DNA from: CAYUTA01 sp964447605
Lineage (GTDB): Bacteria > Bacillota > Clostridia > Christensenellales > CAG-138
DNA length: 54,371 nucleotides
Assembly: GCA_964447605.1 (NCBI GenBank)
Contig: CAYUTA010000014.1
Location: 1 to 54,371, forward strand
Direction of reading: 5' to 3'
A model generated the notes under the pieces. That model worked only from the letters and a program-made list of their open reading frames with translations. It did no database searches and was not told the origin of the DNA. Both the position numbers and the translations under genes were made by a program. Shown piece after piece: positions 23,940-32,940 of this stretch. Within the stretch, counting starts at the first letter, position 1; every line of letters begins with the position of its first letter.

Positions 23940-25196
23940 TTACCGCCTGGAGAGCACATCGCGCTCGTAGGCTGCGACGGCATCGAACCAATTGCCGGCG
24001 GGTACGCCCTTTTGCAGGCAGTAGTAATCCCAAACGGCGCCGAACGGCAGCGTTCTGCGTTCCTCCATGCGCGCAAGCCGGCGGGTCAGGTCGCCCGCGC
24101 GTTCCGCTTTTTTGATCGCATCCGCCGGAGCCAGACATGCGAACAGGAGCGCCTTTCTGGCGTTACGCATGCCGATGGCCCAGGCCGCAATGCGGTTAAT
24201 CGACGCGTCGAAATAGTCCAGGCCAATGAATACGCGGTTCTCGTAACCGTTAAACACAACCTCGTCCATGATGCGCTGCAGCTCGTCGTCGAGCATGATG
24301 ACGTGGTCGCTGTCCCAGCGTACGCCGCGGGAAACGTGCAGAAGGGCGCGATCCAGGAACTGCAGCACGGCGCTGATTTTGGCGCTGATGACCTCTGTGG
24401 GATGGAAATGGCCCGCGTCGAGGCAGTAAAGCTTGCCGCGGCTGATGGCGTAGCCAAGCGCGTATTCGTGACTGGCTACGGTGTAGCTTTCCACGCCCAC
24501 GCCGAACAGCTTGCTCTCGATGGCGCAGGGCACGGCGTTTTCGTCCGCCTGCTCGGCAAAGATGGCGTCGAGCGATTCGGTCATGAGCGCGCGGTGGGCG
24601 GCCGTATCGGCGCACACGTCCTTGTAGCCGTCGGGCATCCAGTAGTTGACGACGCAGGACTTGCCGAGCTGGCGGTGGAATTCGGCGCCGATCTCACGGC
24701 ACCGCCTGCCGTGTTCAATCCAGAAATCACGCGTGCCCCGGTTAAAGCTTGAAAGCGAGAATTCGCCGTCCATGCGCGGATGTGAAAAGAACGTGGGGTT
24801 GAAGTCGAGCCCCAGCCCGTTCTGCCCGGCCCAGTCCACCCACGATTGAAACTGCTCGACGGTGTAAGCGTCGCGGTCGACGGCCCTGCCGCTTTTTTCG
24901 GCATAGCAGGCGTGCAGACTGAGCTTGGTTGCGCCGGGAATGAGCGAGCGCGCCTTGTCGATATCCGCGCGCAGCTCGTCGGGCGTGCGTGCGCGGCCGG
25001 GGTAATTGCCAGTGGTCTGGATTCCGCCGGTCAGGCTGTCCGCTCCGTCGAAGCCAATCACGTCGTCGCCCTGCCAGCAGTGCATGGATACCGGGATGGC
25101 GTCGGCTTTTTGCATGGCGGCTTCCACGTTTACCCCGGCTTCGGCAAACCGCTCTTGGGCATACTCAAATCCTTTGATAATAGCGTTGTCCTGCAT
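23940..25196 (-). CDS. rhaA: L-rhamnose isomerase
   Basis: The 418-residue enzyme starts at ATG 25196 behind TTTGGAGGAAACC. Family hallmarks are VSMHCWQGDDVIGF, GGIQTTGNYPGRA, LSLHACYAE, GLDFNPTFFSHP, and the metal-site stretches CLDAGHFHPTEV and SRGVRWDSDHV. It converts L-rhamnose to L-rhamnulose in the cytosol with a divalent metal. Its length is as expected for RhaA. It lies between the AraC-type regulator and the aldolase in one direction, and is the first metabolic gene of the unit. Confidence 0.95.
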   Translation of the reverse strand: MQDNAIIKGFEYAQERFAEAGVNVEAAMQKADAIPVSMHCWQGDDVIGFDGADSLTGGIQTTGNYPGRARTPDELRADIDKARSLIPGATKLSLHACYAEKSGRAVDRDAYTVEQFQSWVDWAGQNGLGLDFNPTFFSHPRMDGEFSLSSFNRGTRDFWIEHGRRCREIGAEFHRQLGKSCVVNYWMPDGYKDVCADTAAHRALMTESLDAIFAEQADENAVPCAIESKLFGVGVESYTVASHEYALGYAISRGKLYCLDAGHFHPTEVISAKISAVLQFLDRALLHVSRGVRWDSDHVIMLDDELQRIMDEVVFNGYENRVFIGLDYFDASINRIAAWAIGMRNARKALLFACLAPADAIKKAERAGDLTRRLARMEERRTLPFGAVWDYYCLQKGVPAGNWFDAVAAYERDVLSRR

Positions 25197-25313
25197 AAAT
25201 GGTTTCCTCCAAAATGTGACGATATCGGAATGTGGTGAAAAGCTGCGGAGTGCTTGCTACCACTATTATGACGGATACGCCGCGCCGTTTCATTCATGAG
25301 CGTTGTTGTATTA

Positions 25314-26240
25314 TTACACTATGTTGCCCTCAAAATCATCCGGCGAGGGGGCGGGGTGCGAATTGCACCAGCGCTGCCGGTATGCGCTCGGCGTAATGCC
25401 CTCATGCTGCTTAAACAGGCTGATAAAGTGGCCGATGTTGCTGATGCCCACGTCCATGGAAATCTGGTTGACGGGCTGGCTGGTGGTGCGCAGCAGCTGC
25501 TTGGCGCGGGTCAGCCGCGTCTGGATGAGGTATTCGTTGGGTGAGAGGCCCATATGCCGCTTAAACAGCTTTTGCAGGTAATATTTGTTGATGGAGAGCT
25601 TTTTGGAAAGGTCGTCGAGCGTGATGCGCTCGGCATAGTGCATGCTGATATAGCTGCGCACATCCATGACGTAACTCGGCAGGCTGCTGTGCTCCTTGTG
25701 CGAGCCGGCGGCCGCGATACAGCGCGTCATAAGCTGGGTCAGAAGCCCCGAGGCCTGCACGTCGTCCTGCAGATTGTTGTCGCCGTCCCGATACAGGCCG
25801 ACCAGCGCGTCGAGCGCGCTTTTCACCGCCACGTCGGAATCCACGTTAACGAGCGCGCTCCCGTCGTTCTGCATCACGAACAGATTGTGATACGCCTCGG
25901 AGGGCTGTCCAAAAAAATGCACCCACAGGATGCGCCAGTTCCCCTTATGCGGGGATGTACGGTAATACTGGGGCTTCATGCAGTCGAGCCAGAACAGCTG
26001 ACCGGGCTTTACGGTATAGGTGCGCCCGCCGTAATCAAGCAGACCCTCGCCGCTGATGCAAAATTTTATTAAATAGGACGGCAAATTTTCACGGCGCGTG
26101 AAATACCCTTTTCCACAGATAAAATCCCCCAGTTCCTGCACATAGGCAATGGAGGCTTTGGCCGCCTGAGAAGGCGTGGCCGTCAACCAGATGGAATCCC
26201 TGGACATGTCCAGCCGGTAGCTCAGTTTGACTGACGACAC
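25314..26240 (-). CDS. AraC family regulator of the rhamnose locus
   Basis: The 308-residue protein uses a GTG start at 26240 behind AAGGAGGTAATCG; an ATG 11 codons in has no such site. The N-terminal half (about 20-160) is a cupin-like sugar-sensing domain (LDYGGRTYTVKPGQLFWLDC). The C-terminal part (about 205-300) has the double helix-turn-helix: ITLDDLSKKLSINKYYLQKL, then VNQISMDVGISNIGHFISLF. It probably activates rhaADB and the divergent uptake operon in response to L-rhamnose. The inference rests on position; no operator was identified. Confidence 0.88.
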   Translation of the reverse strand: MSSVKLSYRLDMSRDSIWLTATPSQAAKASIAYVQELGDFICGKGYFTRRENLPSYLIKFCISGEGLLDYGGRTYTVKPGQLFWLDCMKPQYYRTSPHKGNWRILWVHFFGQPSEAYHNLFVMQNDGSALVNVDSDVAVKSALDALVGLYRDGDNNLQDDVQASGLLTQLMTRCIAAAGSHKEHSSLPSYVMDVRSYISMHYAERITLDDLSKKLSINKYYLQKLFKRHMGLSPNEYLIQTRLTRAKQLLRTTSQPVNQISMDVGISNIGHFISLFKQHEGITPSAYRQRWCNSHPAPSPDDFEGNIV

Positions 26241-26637
26241 CGATTACCTCCTTGTCAACATACCGTAATTATGCGCCAAGACTGGAAAGTGACATGTAAA
26301 CGATCAGAGTTTATTCTAATTATATAATAATTGTTGCAAACACACAAGGGCGAACATGAACATGCCCACGCCAAACGCATGAATGAGCACCCCAGCCAAT
26401 CCGGCAGCATGAGCCAATTTCGGGAAAGGTATCACAGATAAAACATTGTAACGATACAAAGAGGAACCGCAAGGCTGCTGCCGATAAAACGGGAAAACCA
26501 AACTGATTTGGCGGCAGCCATCATGCGAGGATTAAGAGCATCGATAAATGTTAGCGTTATCTTGCGCCGGGCTCAGAATTATTGAATGCTATTCCATTAA
26601 AAATATGTTTTCCAAATCAGAAAAGGAGTCGAAAGCG
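26241..26637. other. divergent regulatory region of the rhamnose locus
   Basis: About 400 AT-richer bases separate the regulator from the uptake operon. It holds the leftward promoter at 26319-26347. For the rightward operon I see only weak candidates (for example TTGAAT at 26582 with TATGTT at 26604), as expected for an activator-dependent promoter. No gene is visible. Confidence 0.5.
26319..26347 (-). promoter_or_regulatory. sigma-A promoter for the AraC-type regulator
   Basis: On the minus strand: TTGTGT (26347-26342), a 17-nt spacer and a perfect TATAAT (26324-26319). The leader to the GTG start is about 70 bases. Confidence 0.5.
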
Positions 26638-27744
26638 ATGAATTCAAGAGAGCGCGTATTAAAAGCATTCAGAAAAATGGACGGAAATCCGGATCGGGTG
26701 CCGCTTCAGTTCGACCTTTGCAAAAGCCTGATCGAATATTTTAGCAAGCAATACAATATGCCGATCGATATTACGGATAACATTTTTGAGGACGTGACCT
26801 GGCGAGTCAGCGCCAACGAGCTCCGGCTGAAAATGGGCAGCGACGTAGTGGTGTGCGGCGCTGCGCATCCGACCGGCTGGGAGCCGGAAAAGGACGCAAA
26901 GGGAATCTGGCTGAACGAATATGGAATGCGGATGAAGCAGGGGCCGATCTATGTCGACGTCATCGGCCATCCGCTTGAGGACGCCGAAACGATTGAGGAA
27001 ATCGACGCTTATTCTTTTCCCGATCCGCATGCGCCTGGGCGTTATGACAAAGTGGACGAGCTCGTCGCAAAGTATAAAAAGGACTATCTGATCATCGGCA
27101 ATATTGAGGTCACGATCTTTGCTCTGTCACAGCATCTTCTGGGGATGGAAAAATTCCTATGCGATTTGCAGATGGGCGAGGAATATATCGATCGCCTGAT
27201 GGAGCGCTGCACAGACTTTATGATCGAGTTGGGCAAGGAGCTGATCCGTCACGGATGCGATGTGATCTGGTCAAGCGATGATTTCGGCACGCAGAACGGG
27301 CTGATGATTTCCGAGCGGATTTTCAGGGAACGGATTAAGCCGCATTTCATACGTTTGAATCAGGCGCTGAAGGAAGAGAAACCGGATCTGATCCTGGCGC
27401 TGCATTGCGACGGCGCGGTCAAACCGTTACTCAAGGACTTTGTCGAAATGGGCTTCGATATTTTCAATCCGGTGCAGCCGGGCGTCCCGGGGCATGGGCC
27501 GCAGGAACTGCAGGACTATATTGGCGACCGTCTGGTATTCTGGGGCGCAATTGATCAGCAGAAGCTTATGCCCTTTGGAACAAATGAGCAGCTGGAGCAG
27601 GATATTAAAGAAAAGATTCAGATCCTCGGCAAGAACCGCGGCTATATGATCGCGCCCGCGCACATCATACAGTCTGACGTTGCGCCCGAGCGGGTTGAGA
27701 AGTTTATCGAACTATGCGAGCGCTATGGCGCAATTTACGATTAG
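26638..27744 (+). CDS. uroporphyrinogen decarboxylase (URO-D) family protein of unknown role in the rhamnose operon
   Basis: The 368-residue protein starts at ATG 26638 behind AAAAGGAG; a longer upstream frame lacks support. The N-terminus NSRERVLKAFRKMDGNPDRVP and the later LALHCDGAVKPLLKDFVEMG and IFNPVQPG match the URO-D/MtaA/CmuA superfamily TIM barrel. It does not sit with haem genes; it is the first gene of a rhamnose mutarotase and ABC importer operon. The His-Cys pair in LHCDG falls where corrinoid methyltransferases of this superfamily place zinc ligands, but the HxC spacing is not kept. Its reaction is unknown. A role in handling a methylated or modified sugar is only a guess. Confidence 0.8.
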   Translation: MNSRERVLKAFRKMDGNPDRVPLQFDLCKSLIEYFSKQYNMPIDITDNIFEDVTWRVSANELRLKMGSDVVVCGAAHPTGWEPEKDAKGIWLNEYGMRMKQGPIYVDVIGHPLEDAETIEEIDAYSFPDPHAPGRYDKVDELVAKYKKDYLIIGNIEVTIFALSQHLLGMEKFLCDLQMGEEYIDRLMERCTDFMIELGKELIRHGCDVIWSSDDFGTQNGLMISERIFRERIKPHFIRLNQALKEEKPDLILALHCDGAVKPLLKDFVEMGFDIFNPVQPGVPGHGPQELQDYIGDRLVFWGAIDQQKLMPFGTNEQLEQDIKEKIQILGKNRGYMIAPAHIIQSDVAPERVEKFIELCERYGAIYD

Positions 27745-27755
27745 GGGGTACAACC

Positions 27756-28073
27756 ATGGAAAGATTGGCATGGAAGGCCCGGATTCTTCCCGGAAAGCTA
27801 GAAGAGTATCAGCGTAGGCACGCCAATATATGGCCGGAGATGACGCAGGTGCTCAACGACGCCGGTATTCATAATTACAGCATTTGGAGTGTCGGAGACG
27901 AGTTGTTCGGCTATTATGAATGCGATTCCGGCACGGCTTACGCGGCAATGGTGCAGGCAAAAAGCGCTGTCGTAGACCGCTGGAACGAATACATGAAAGA
28001 CGTTATGCTCATGGAGCTGGACCCGGAAACCGGTGCGCAGCCCGCTATGAAACAGGTGTTTTTCCATCAGTAA
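27756..28073 (+). CDS. rhaM: L-rhamnose mutarotase
   Basis: The 105-residue protein starts at ATG 27756 behind TTAGGGGG, 11 bases after the upstream gene. It matches RhaM in length and sequence: WKARILPGKLEEYQRRHANI, WPEMTQVLNDAGIHNYSIW, ELFGYYEC and a late RWNEYMKDVM. RhaM interconverts the alpha and beta anomers of L-rhamnose, speeding entry into the isomerase step. Its presence is the best evidence that the following ABC importer carries rhamnose. Confidence 0.93.
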   Translation: MERLAWKARILPGKLEEYQRRHANIWPEMTQVLNDAGIHNYSIWSVGDELFGYYECDSGTAYAAMVQAKSAVVDRWNEYMKDVMLMELDPETGAQPAMKQVFFHQ

Positions 28074-28103
28074 TATTTGGGTGAAGGAGAGGGCGCGGAA
28101 GAT

Positions 28104-29597
28104 ATGGAATATGCGTTGGAACTAAAAGGGATTACCAAGCGGTTTCCCGGTGTTCTGGCTCTGGATCGGATGAGCCTGCAGGTTAAGCCGGGAGAGATTC
28201 ATGCCATCTGCGGCGAAAACGGCGCGGGCAAATCCACGCTGATGAAGGTATGCACCGGCGTTTACCAACCTGATGGAGGGGACATCTTCCTAAACGGGGA
28301 AAAGCGGGTTTTCCGCGTACCAAACGAATCTTATGACGCGGGAATTGCCATTATGTATCAGGAAACCAGCCTGTTCGAGCAGATGACCGTTCTGGAAAAC
28401 CTGTTTCTCGGACATGAGCCGGTGAAGCGCGCCGGGCCTTTTCGGGTGATCGACTATGCCGCGGAGCGGAAGCGCGCAAACGAAATTTTTGAGCTTCTGG
28501 AAACGCACATGGATCTCGATCAACGGATCAGCGACATGGGTATGGCCAAAAAGCAGATGGTCGAGATTGCAAAGGCGCTGACTTTCCATGCAAAAATCCT
28601 GATTCTGGACGAACCCAGCGCGTCCCTGACGCAGCGCGAGGTCGATGCTCTGTTCTCCGTGATTCGCAAGCTGAAAGCGCAGGGAATCTCAATCATTTAC
28701 ATCAGTCACAGGCTGGAAGAGATCTTCCAGCTTTGCGACCGGGTCACCGTAGTTCGGGACGGACAGTATATTTCCACAAGCGAGGTAAGCAGCACCAATA
28801 AGGATCGGCTTGTGGCGGATATGGTCGGGCGCGAGATGGGTGCTTACTACCCCAAGCAGAAAATTGAAATCGGGCGTGAGGTTTTCAGCGTCCGGGGCCT
28901 CAATCAGGAGGACGTGCTGCACGATATCAGTCTCAACGTGCACGAGGGGGAAATCGTGGGCCTTGCGGGGCTTGCCGGTGCAGGAAGGACGGAGCTGGCT
29001 CTGGCGGTCAGCGGATTTACAAAGCCGGATTCCGGCAAAATTGCCGTAGAAGGGAAAGATATGCGGCATGGTTCGGCGCGCAAGGCTATGGACGCTGGTA
29101 TCGTATATGTTTCAGAGGATCGCGGCAAGTGCGGATTGGAGCTCGGGATGTCGCTTTGCGATAATATCTGCTTGCCCCAGATTCGCAAGCTTTCCCAAAA
29201 TACAATTGTCAATCGTCCCGCATGCAAGAAACTTGCCAGGCAGGCGATGGAGCAGTTTGACATCAAGGCGCCCAACGAGAACTTTGTCGTGGAGAACCTT
29301 TCCGGTGGAAATCAGCAGAAAGTTTCCGTCGCCAAATGCACAACGCTGCATCCCAAAGTATTGATTCTGGACGAACCTACTCGCGGCGTCGATGTGAACG
29401 CAAAAGCGGAAATTCACAGTATCATCAGCAATCTTGCAAAAGACAGGCTGGGAATTCTGATGATTTCTTCAGAAATGCCAGAATTGCTCGGCATGTGCGA
29501 CCGCATCTATGTAATGCGAGACGGCGAGATCTGCAAGGAAATGACAAGAGCCGAAGCCAGTCAGGAAAAGATACTGAAGCTGGCGTTAAACGTGTAA
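28104..29597 (+). CDS. rhamnose-type sugar ABC transporter, double ATPase subunit
   Basis: The 497-residue protein starts at ATG 28104; an in-frame TTG nine codons earlier is less likely. It is a fused pair of nucleotide-binding domains of the RbsA/MglA/AraG group. The first has Walker A GENGAGKST (about 37-45) and Walker B ILILDEPSAS. The second has a degenerate Walker A (GLAGAGRTEL) and the signature LSGGNQQKVS with LILDEPTRGVD. This asymmetry is normal for the family. It drives uptake through the two permeases encoded directly downstream. It corresponds in role to RhaT of rhizobial rhamnose transporters. Confidence 0.93.
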   Translation: MEYALELKGITKRFPGVLALDRMSLQVKPGEIHAICGENGAGKSTLMKVCTGVYQPDGGDIFLNGEKRVFRVPNESYDAGIAIMYQETSLFEQMTVLENLFLGHEPVKRAGPFRVIDYAAERKRANEIFELLETHMDLDQRISDMGMAKKQMVEIAKALTFHAKILILDEPSASLTQREVDALFSVIRKLKAQGISIIYISHRLEEIFQLCDRVTVVRDGQYISTSEVSSTNKDRLVADMVGREMGAYYPKQKIEIGREVFSVRGLNQEDVLHDISLNVHEGEIVGLAGLAGAGRTELALAVSGFTKPDSGKIAVEGKDMRHGSARKAMDAGIVYVSEDRGKCGLELGMSLCDNICLPQIRKLSQNTIVNRPACKKLARQAMEQFDIKAPNENFVVENLSGGNQQKVSVAKCTTLHPKVLILDEPTRGVDVNAKAEIHSIISNLAKDRLGILMISSEMPELLGMCDRIYVMRDGEICKEMTRAEASQEKILKLALNV

Positions 29598-29607
29598 GGC
29601 GGAAATT

Positions 29608-30591
29608 ATGAATATGAAGATGAAAAAATCGCTGGCCTCCGAATGGATCCTCGGAATATTCGTGATTTTGCTTTTTATCGTGCTTTGTCTGACGGCCGGA
29701 GAGTTCTCCTCGCTGAACAATATCATGAGCATTCTGAACCGCTGCAGCTATATCTTGATCGCTGCTATCGGCATGAACATCATTATGCTTACGGGAAACA
29801 TCGATATCTCCTTTGGCGGCGTCATTTCCGTGATGTGTATCCTGATGGCGTACATCGGAAAGACCGGCGCGCCGATCTATGTGTTTATGCCGGCGGCAAT
29901 GCTCTGCGGTATGATTCTGTGCATATTCAATGCGCTGTTGATTACAAAACTGCGCATACCGGCGATTGTAGCCACACTGGCTACAACGCAGATCTATGCC
30001 GGCGCTCTGCCGCTGTTGGTAGAGGGTTCCATCTATGATCTGCCCGCCACGTTCACCTGGCTTGCGTTTAAAGCGAAGGTGTTCGGCGGGATCCCGCTCA
30101 GCGTCATCATGGCCGTTGTCATCTTTATCGCAGCCGATTTGGTCAGCAAGCATTCGCGCTTTTTCAAAAAGCTGTATGCCATTGGCAATAATGCAAGGGC
30201 GGCAAGGCTTGCCGGAATCAACGTGGATCGAACCGTCCTCGCTACATACGCTATCGGCGGCCTGTTGCTAGGGATCGCCGCAACCATCATCGGAACCGCA
30301 GGCCAGCGCGTAACGACCACCATGGGAGCCGGGATGGAAATGACTTTTATCGCGGCCGTCGTAGTGGGCGGAACCAATGTCAGCGGCGGCTCGGGCAAGC
30401 TGCTGGGGACGCTTTTTGGATCGCTTCTGCTTTCGTTCATTTCCCCGGCGCTGATCCATTTAAACATCAGCGATTCCTGGAGCACGGCGGTGCTAGGCGC
30501 CATTATCATCATAGCGGTCGCCGTGGGCGCGCTGAAAAGAAAACGGCGGATTGCGTCTGATACTGTGAAAACGGCCGGGAAGGAGGCGTAG
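29608..30591 (+). CDS. rhamnose-type sugar ABC transporter permease 1
   Basis: The 327-residue protein starts at ATG 29608 behind AAGGCGGAAATT. It has about nine hydrophobic helices of the RbsC/AraH family. Diagnostic stretches are MLTGNIDISFGGVISV, KLRIPAIVATLATTQIYAGA, and VVGGTNVSGGSGKLLGTLFG. It forms a heteromeric channel with the permease encoded four bases downstream. Composition is visibly more AT-rich than the catabolic rha genes. Confidence 0.92.
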   Translation: MNMKMKKSLASEWILGIFVILLFIVLCLTAGEFSSLNNIMSILNRCSYILIAAIGMNIIMLTGNIDISFGGVISVMCILMAYIGKTGAPIYVFMPAAMLCGMILCIFNALLITKLRIPAIVATLATTQIYAGALPLLVEGSIYDLPATFTWLAFKAKVFGGIPLSVIMAVVIFIAADLVSKHSRFFKKLYAIGNNARAARLAGINVDRTVLATYAIGGLLLGIAATIIGTAGQRVTTTMGAGMEMTFIAAVVVGGTNVSGGSGKLLGTLFGSLLLSFISPALIHLNISDSWSTAVLGAIIIIAVAVGALKRKRRIASDTVKTAGKEA

Positions 30592-30595
30592 GGAC

Positions 30596-31582
30596 ATGAA
30601 GCCAAAGAAAAAAAGCCTGAACTTTAATATCGCGCTTGTGGTTTTACTGCTCGCCCTGTTTTTTGTCATCGGTTTCAACGCGCCAAGCCTGTTTAAACCC
30701 AAGTACATGATTAACGTGATGCTGCGCAACATCGTAGAACTTGGGCTGATGGCCCTGCCGGTTACGATGATCGTCATAACGGGAGGAATCGACCTTTCCG
30801 TCGGTTCCATGGCGACGCTATGCGCGGTAGCCGGCGGCATGACCTATACCGCAACCGAAAGCGACGTGCTGGCCGTATTGGCTGTGATGCTGACGGGCAT
30901 TGTATGCGGCGCATTCAACGGCCTGATCGTGACCCGCCTGAAAATCCCTGCGATGGTTACGACGTTGGCAACGTACTATCTGTTTATGGGAATCGCGAGA
31001 GGCATTACGCTTGGCAACAGCGTCTATGCATTCCCTGCGGCGACCTGGCTCGGCACCTATGAGCCGGGCGGCATCCCCATTCAGATCCCGATCTATATCG
31101 TTCTTGCGATCATATTCACAATCATCCTTTCCCGAAGCTATTACGGCAAGTATCTGTACGCCATAGGTATCAATGCGGAGGCGGCGAGGTTCTCCGGGAT
31201 CGATACGAGCAGAATGAAGATGATAGCCTATACGCTGAGCGGAATCCTCTGCGCGCTGGCAGCGCTGATCATGCTGGGCAGGTTCTCCTCGATCAAATAT
31301 ACGGGTGGAGAAGGCATGAATCTAAAGGTCGTCACCATCATTGTGCTGGGCGGTACCAGCATTGTCGGCGGCAAGGGCAATATGATCGGTACAATTCTGG
31401 CCACGCTGATTATTGCCGTGCTGAATTCGGGTCTCACGGTGCTGAATATCCCGATCGACGTACAGAACATCGTGCAGGGCGGCGTGCTGTTGATCGCGCT
31501 GATCGCTTACGCCTTGATTGAGCTTTCAAACGCCCGCGTAAAAACCGGCAGAATGCCGGCGACAGCGCAGACGGTGAAATAA
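30596..31582 (+). CDS. rhamnose-type sugar ABC transporter permease 2
   Basis: The 328-residue protein starts at ATG 30596 behind GGAGGCGTAGGGAC, four bases after the previous stop. It is a second RbsC-type permease with MIVITGGIDLSVGSMATL, LKIPAMVTTLATYYLFMG and VLGGTSIVGGKGNMIGT. Two non-identical permeases are normal for rhamnose and autoinducer-2 type importers, which are related. It acts with the ATPase and lipoprotein of this operon. Confidence 0.92.
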   Translation: MKPKKKSLNFNIALVVLLLALFFVIGFNAPSLFKPKYMINVMLRNIVELGLMALPVTMIVITGGIDLSVGSMATLCAVAGGMTYTATESDVLAVLAVMLTGIVCGAFNGLIVTRLKIPAMVTTLATYYLFMGIARGITLGNSVYAFPAATWLGTYEPGGIPIQIPIYIVLAIIFTIILSRSYYGKYLYAIGINAEAARFSGIDTSRMKMIAYTLSGILCALAALIMLGRFSSIKYTGGEGMNLKVVTIIVLGGTSIVGGKGNMIGTILATLIIAVLNSGLTVLNIPIDVQNIVQGGVLLIALIAYALIELSNARVKTGRMPATAQTVK

Positions 31583-31624
31583 GGATTGCGCGACAAGCGC
31601 AAGAATAAGCAAGGGGGAAAAATC

Positions 31625-32755
31625 ATGAAAAAACTCTTATCACTTCTCATCGTTGTAGCGATGGTCCTGTCGCTTGCGGCATGCGCCGCGCCGCATGAAC
31701 CCGAACCCGCCGCTGCGCCGAAAGCAGAAGCGCCGGCAACTGAGGCCGAAGCGCCGGCCACCGAAGTGGAAACAACAGAAGAAGGCGGGATCACCATAGC
31801 CATGCTGCCGAAATTCAAAGGCGAAAACTATTTCGACGCCTGCAAAGTCGGCGCTGAAGAGGCTGTCAATGAACTGGGAAACATCACATTCCTGTATGAC
31901 GGGCCACCGCAGAATGACGCGACGAATCAGCGTCAGGTAGACATTCTAGAGGGCTGGATTGCGCAGGAAGTGGATGCGATTATCGTTTCTCCGAATGATC
32001 CGGACGCGATCACCGCTACCCTGGAAAAAGCCCAGAACGCCGGCATCAAGGTCTTGACCTATGATGCGGATGCAAACGGCGGCAGAGATTTGTTTGTCAA
32101 TCAGGTGACCGCAGAAGGCGTTGCCGCCGGCTTGATCAAAGGCACTGCCGAGAAACTGATTGTTAAGGGCTATGGCCCCGAGAACCCCGCCAACATCGCC
32201 ATAGTCTCCTCTGCAGAGACGGACGCCAACCAGAATTCCTGGATCGCAGCGATGAAGGAGCTCCTTGCGCAGGGCGACTATTCCTGGATGCTGCTCGGCG
32301 AAAACGCGATCTACTATCCGGGCCCCGCGGAGGATAAAAATCAGGAGCTGGCCGCAACGCTGGTAGGCTCTATGGGTGAGGGCGACGGAAAGTATCAGGC
32401 GGTCATTGGCATTACCTCTATGGCAACGCCGGCCTTGGGCGCCGCCTATGAGGCCGCCGCAGTGAAGCCCGATGCAAGCAAGGTTGTTCTGACCGGTCTG
32501 GCCACGCCGAACGCGCTGAAAGATTACATCAAGAATGAAGCGAATCCTCTGGACGCCGGCGTGCTCTGGAACTGCATGGATTTGGGCTACCTGGCCATCC
32601 AAACCGCTGTGCAACTGCTCAACGGCACGATCGACGCTTCCGCAGCTTCCATCATGGCCGGCCGCGTCGGTGAAAAAACGATCACGGACGGCATGGTCAT
32701 TCTGGGCGATGCGCTGGTATTTGACGCGTCCAACGTGGACAACTTCAACTACTAA
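31625..32755 (+). CDS. rhamnose-type sugar ABC transporter substrate-binding lipoprotein
   Basis: The 376-residue protein starts at ATG 31625 behind AAGGGGGAAAA. The lipobox LAAC predicts lipid anchoring. A low-complexity Pro/Ala/Glu spacer (KAEAPATEAEAPATEVE) links the anchor to a type I periplasmic-binding domain, with LPKFKGENYFDACKVG near its start and VDAIIVSPNDPDAI. Its closest known relatives in pattern are rhamnose-binding (RhaS) and LsrB proteins, so autoinducer-2 binding is the main alternative. RhaM in the operon favours rhamnose. Two hairpins follow the stop. Confidence 0.9.
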   Translation: MKKLLSLLIVVAMVLSLAACAAPHEPEPAAAPKAEAPATEAEAPATEVETTEEGGITIAMLPKFKGENYFDACKVGAEEAVNELGNITFLYDGPPQNDATNQRQVDILEGWIAQEVDAIIVSPNDPDAITATLEKAQNAGIKVLTYDADANGGRDLFVNQVTAEGVAAGLIKGTAEKLIVKGYGPENPANIAIVSSAETDANQNSWIAAMKELLAQGDYSWMLLGENAIYYPGPAEDKNQELAATLVGSMGEGDGKYQAVIGITSMATPALGAAYEAAAVKPDASKVVLTGLATPNALKDYIKNEANPLDAGVLWNCMDLGYLAIQTAVQLLNGTIDASAASIMAGRVGEKTITDGMVILGDALVFDASNVDNFNY

Positions 32756-32787
32756 AAGCGATTGGGGAATGTACATTCTCTGAAACA

Positions 32788-32825
32788 GCAAGAGCCGCGG
32801 CAAGCGTAACTGCCGCGGCTCTTGC
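32788..32825 (+). terminator. hairpin at the end of the rhamnose uptake operon (1 of 2)
   Basis: GCAAGAGCCGCGGCA (32788-32802) pairs over all 15 bases with TGCCGCGGCTCTTGC (32811-32825) around an 8-nt loop. No T-run follows. It is probably a terminator or mRNA 3'-end stabiliser. Confidence 0.6.
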
Positions 32826-32828
32826 CAT

Positions 32829-32868
32829 CAACAAAGCCCATGATTCAGCCGAAGCATGGGCTTTGTTG
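32829..32868 (+). terminator. second hairpin downstream of the rhamnose uptake operon (2 of 2)
   Basis: CAACAAAGCCCATG (32829-32842) pairs perfectly with CATGGGCTTTGTTG (32855-32868) around a 12-nt loop, three bases after the first hairpin. Confidence 0.6.
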
Positions 32869-32940
32869 CGCAAGGTGAAAGCAAAGCAGAAGGAAACGAA
32901 GCGGACTCCAAAGCAGGGAGGCCATCTTCTTCATGTTCTG

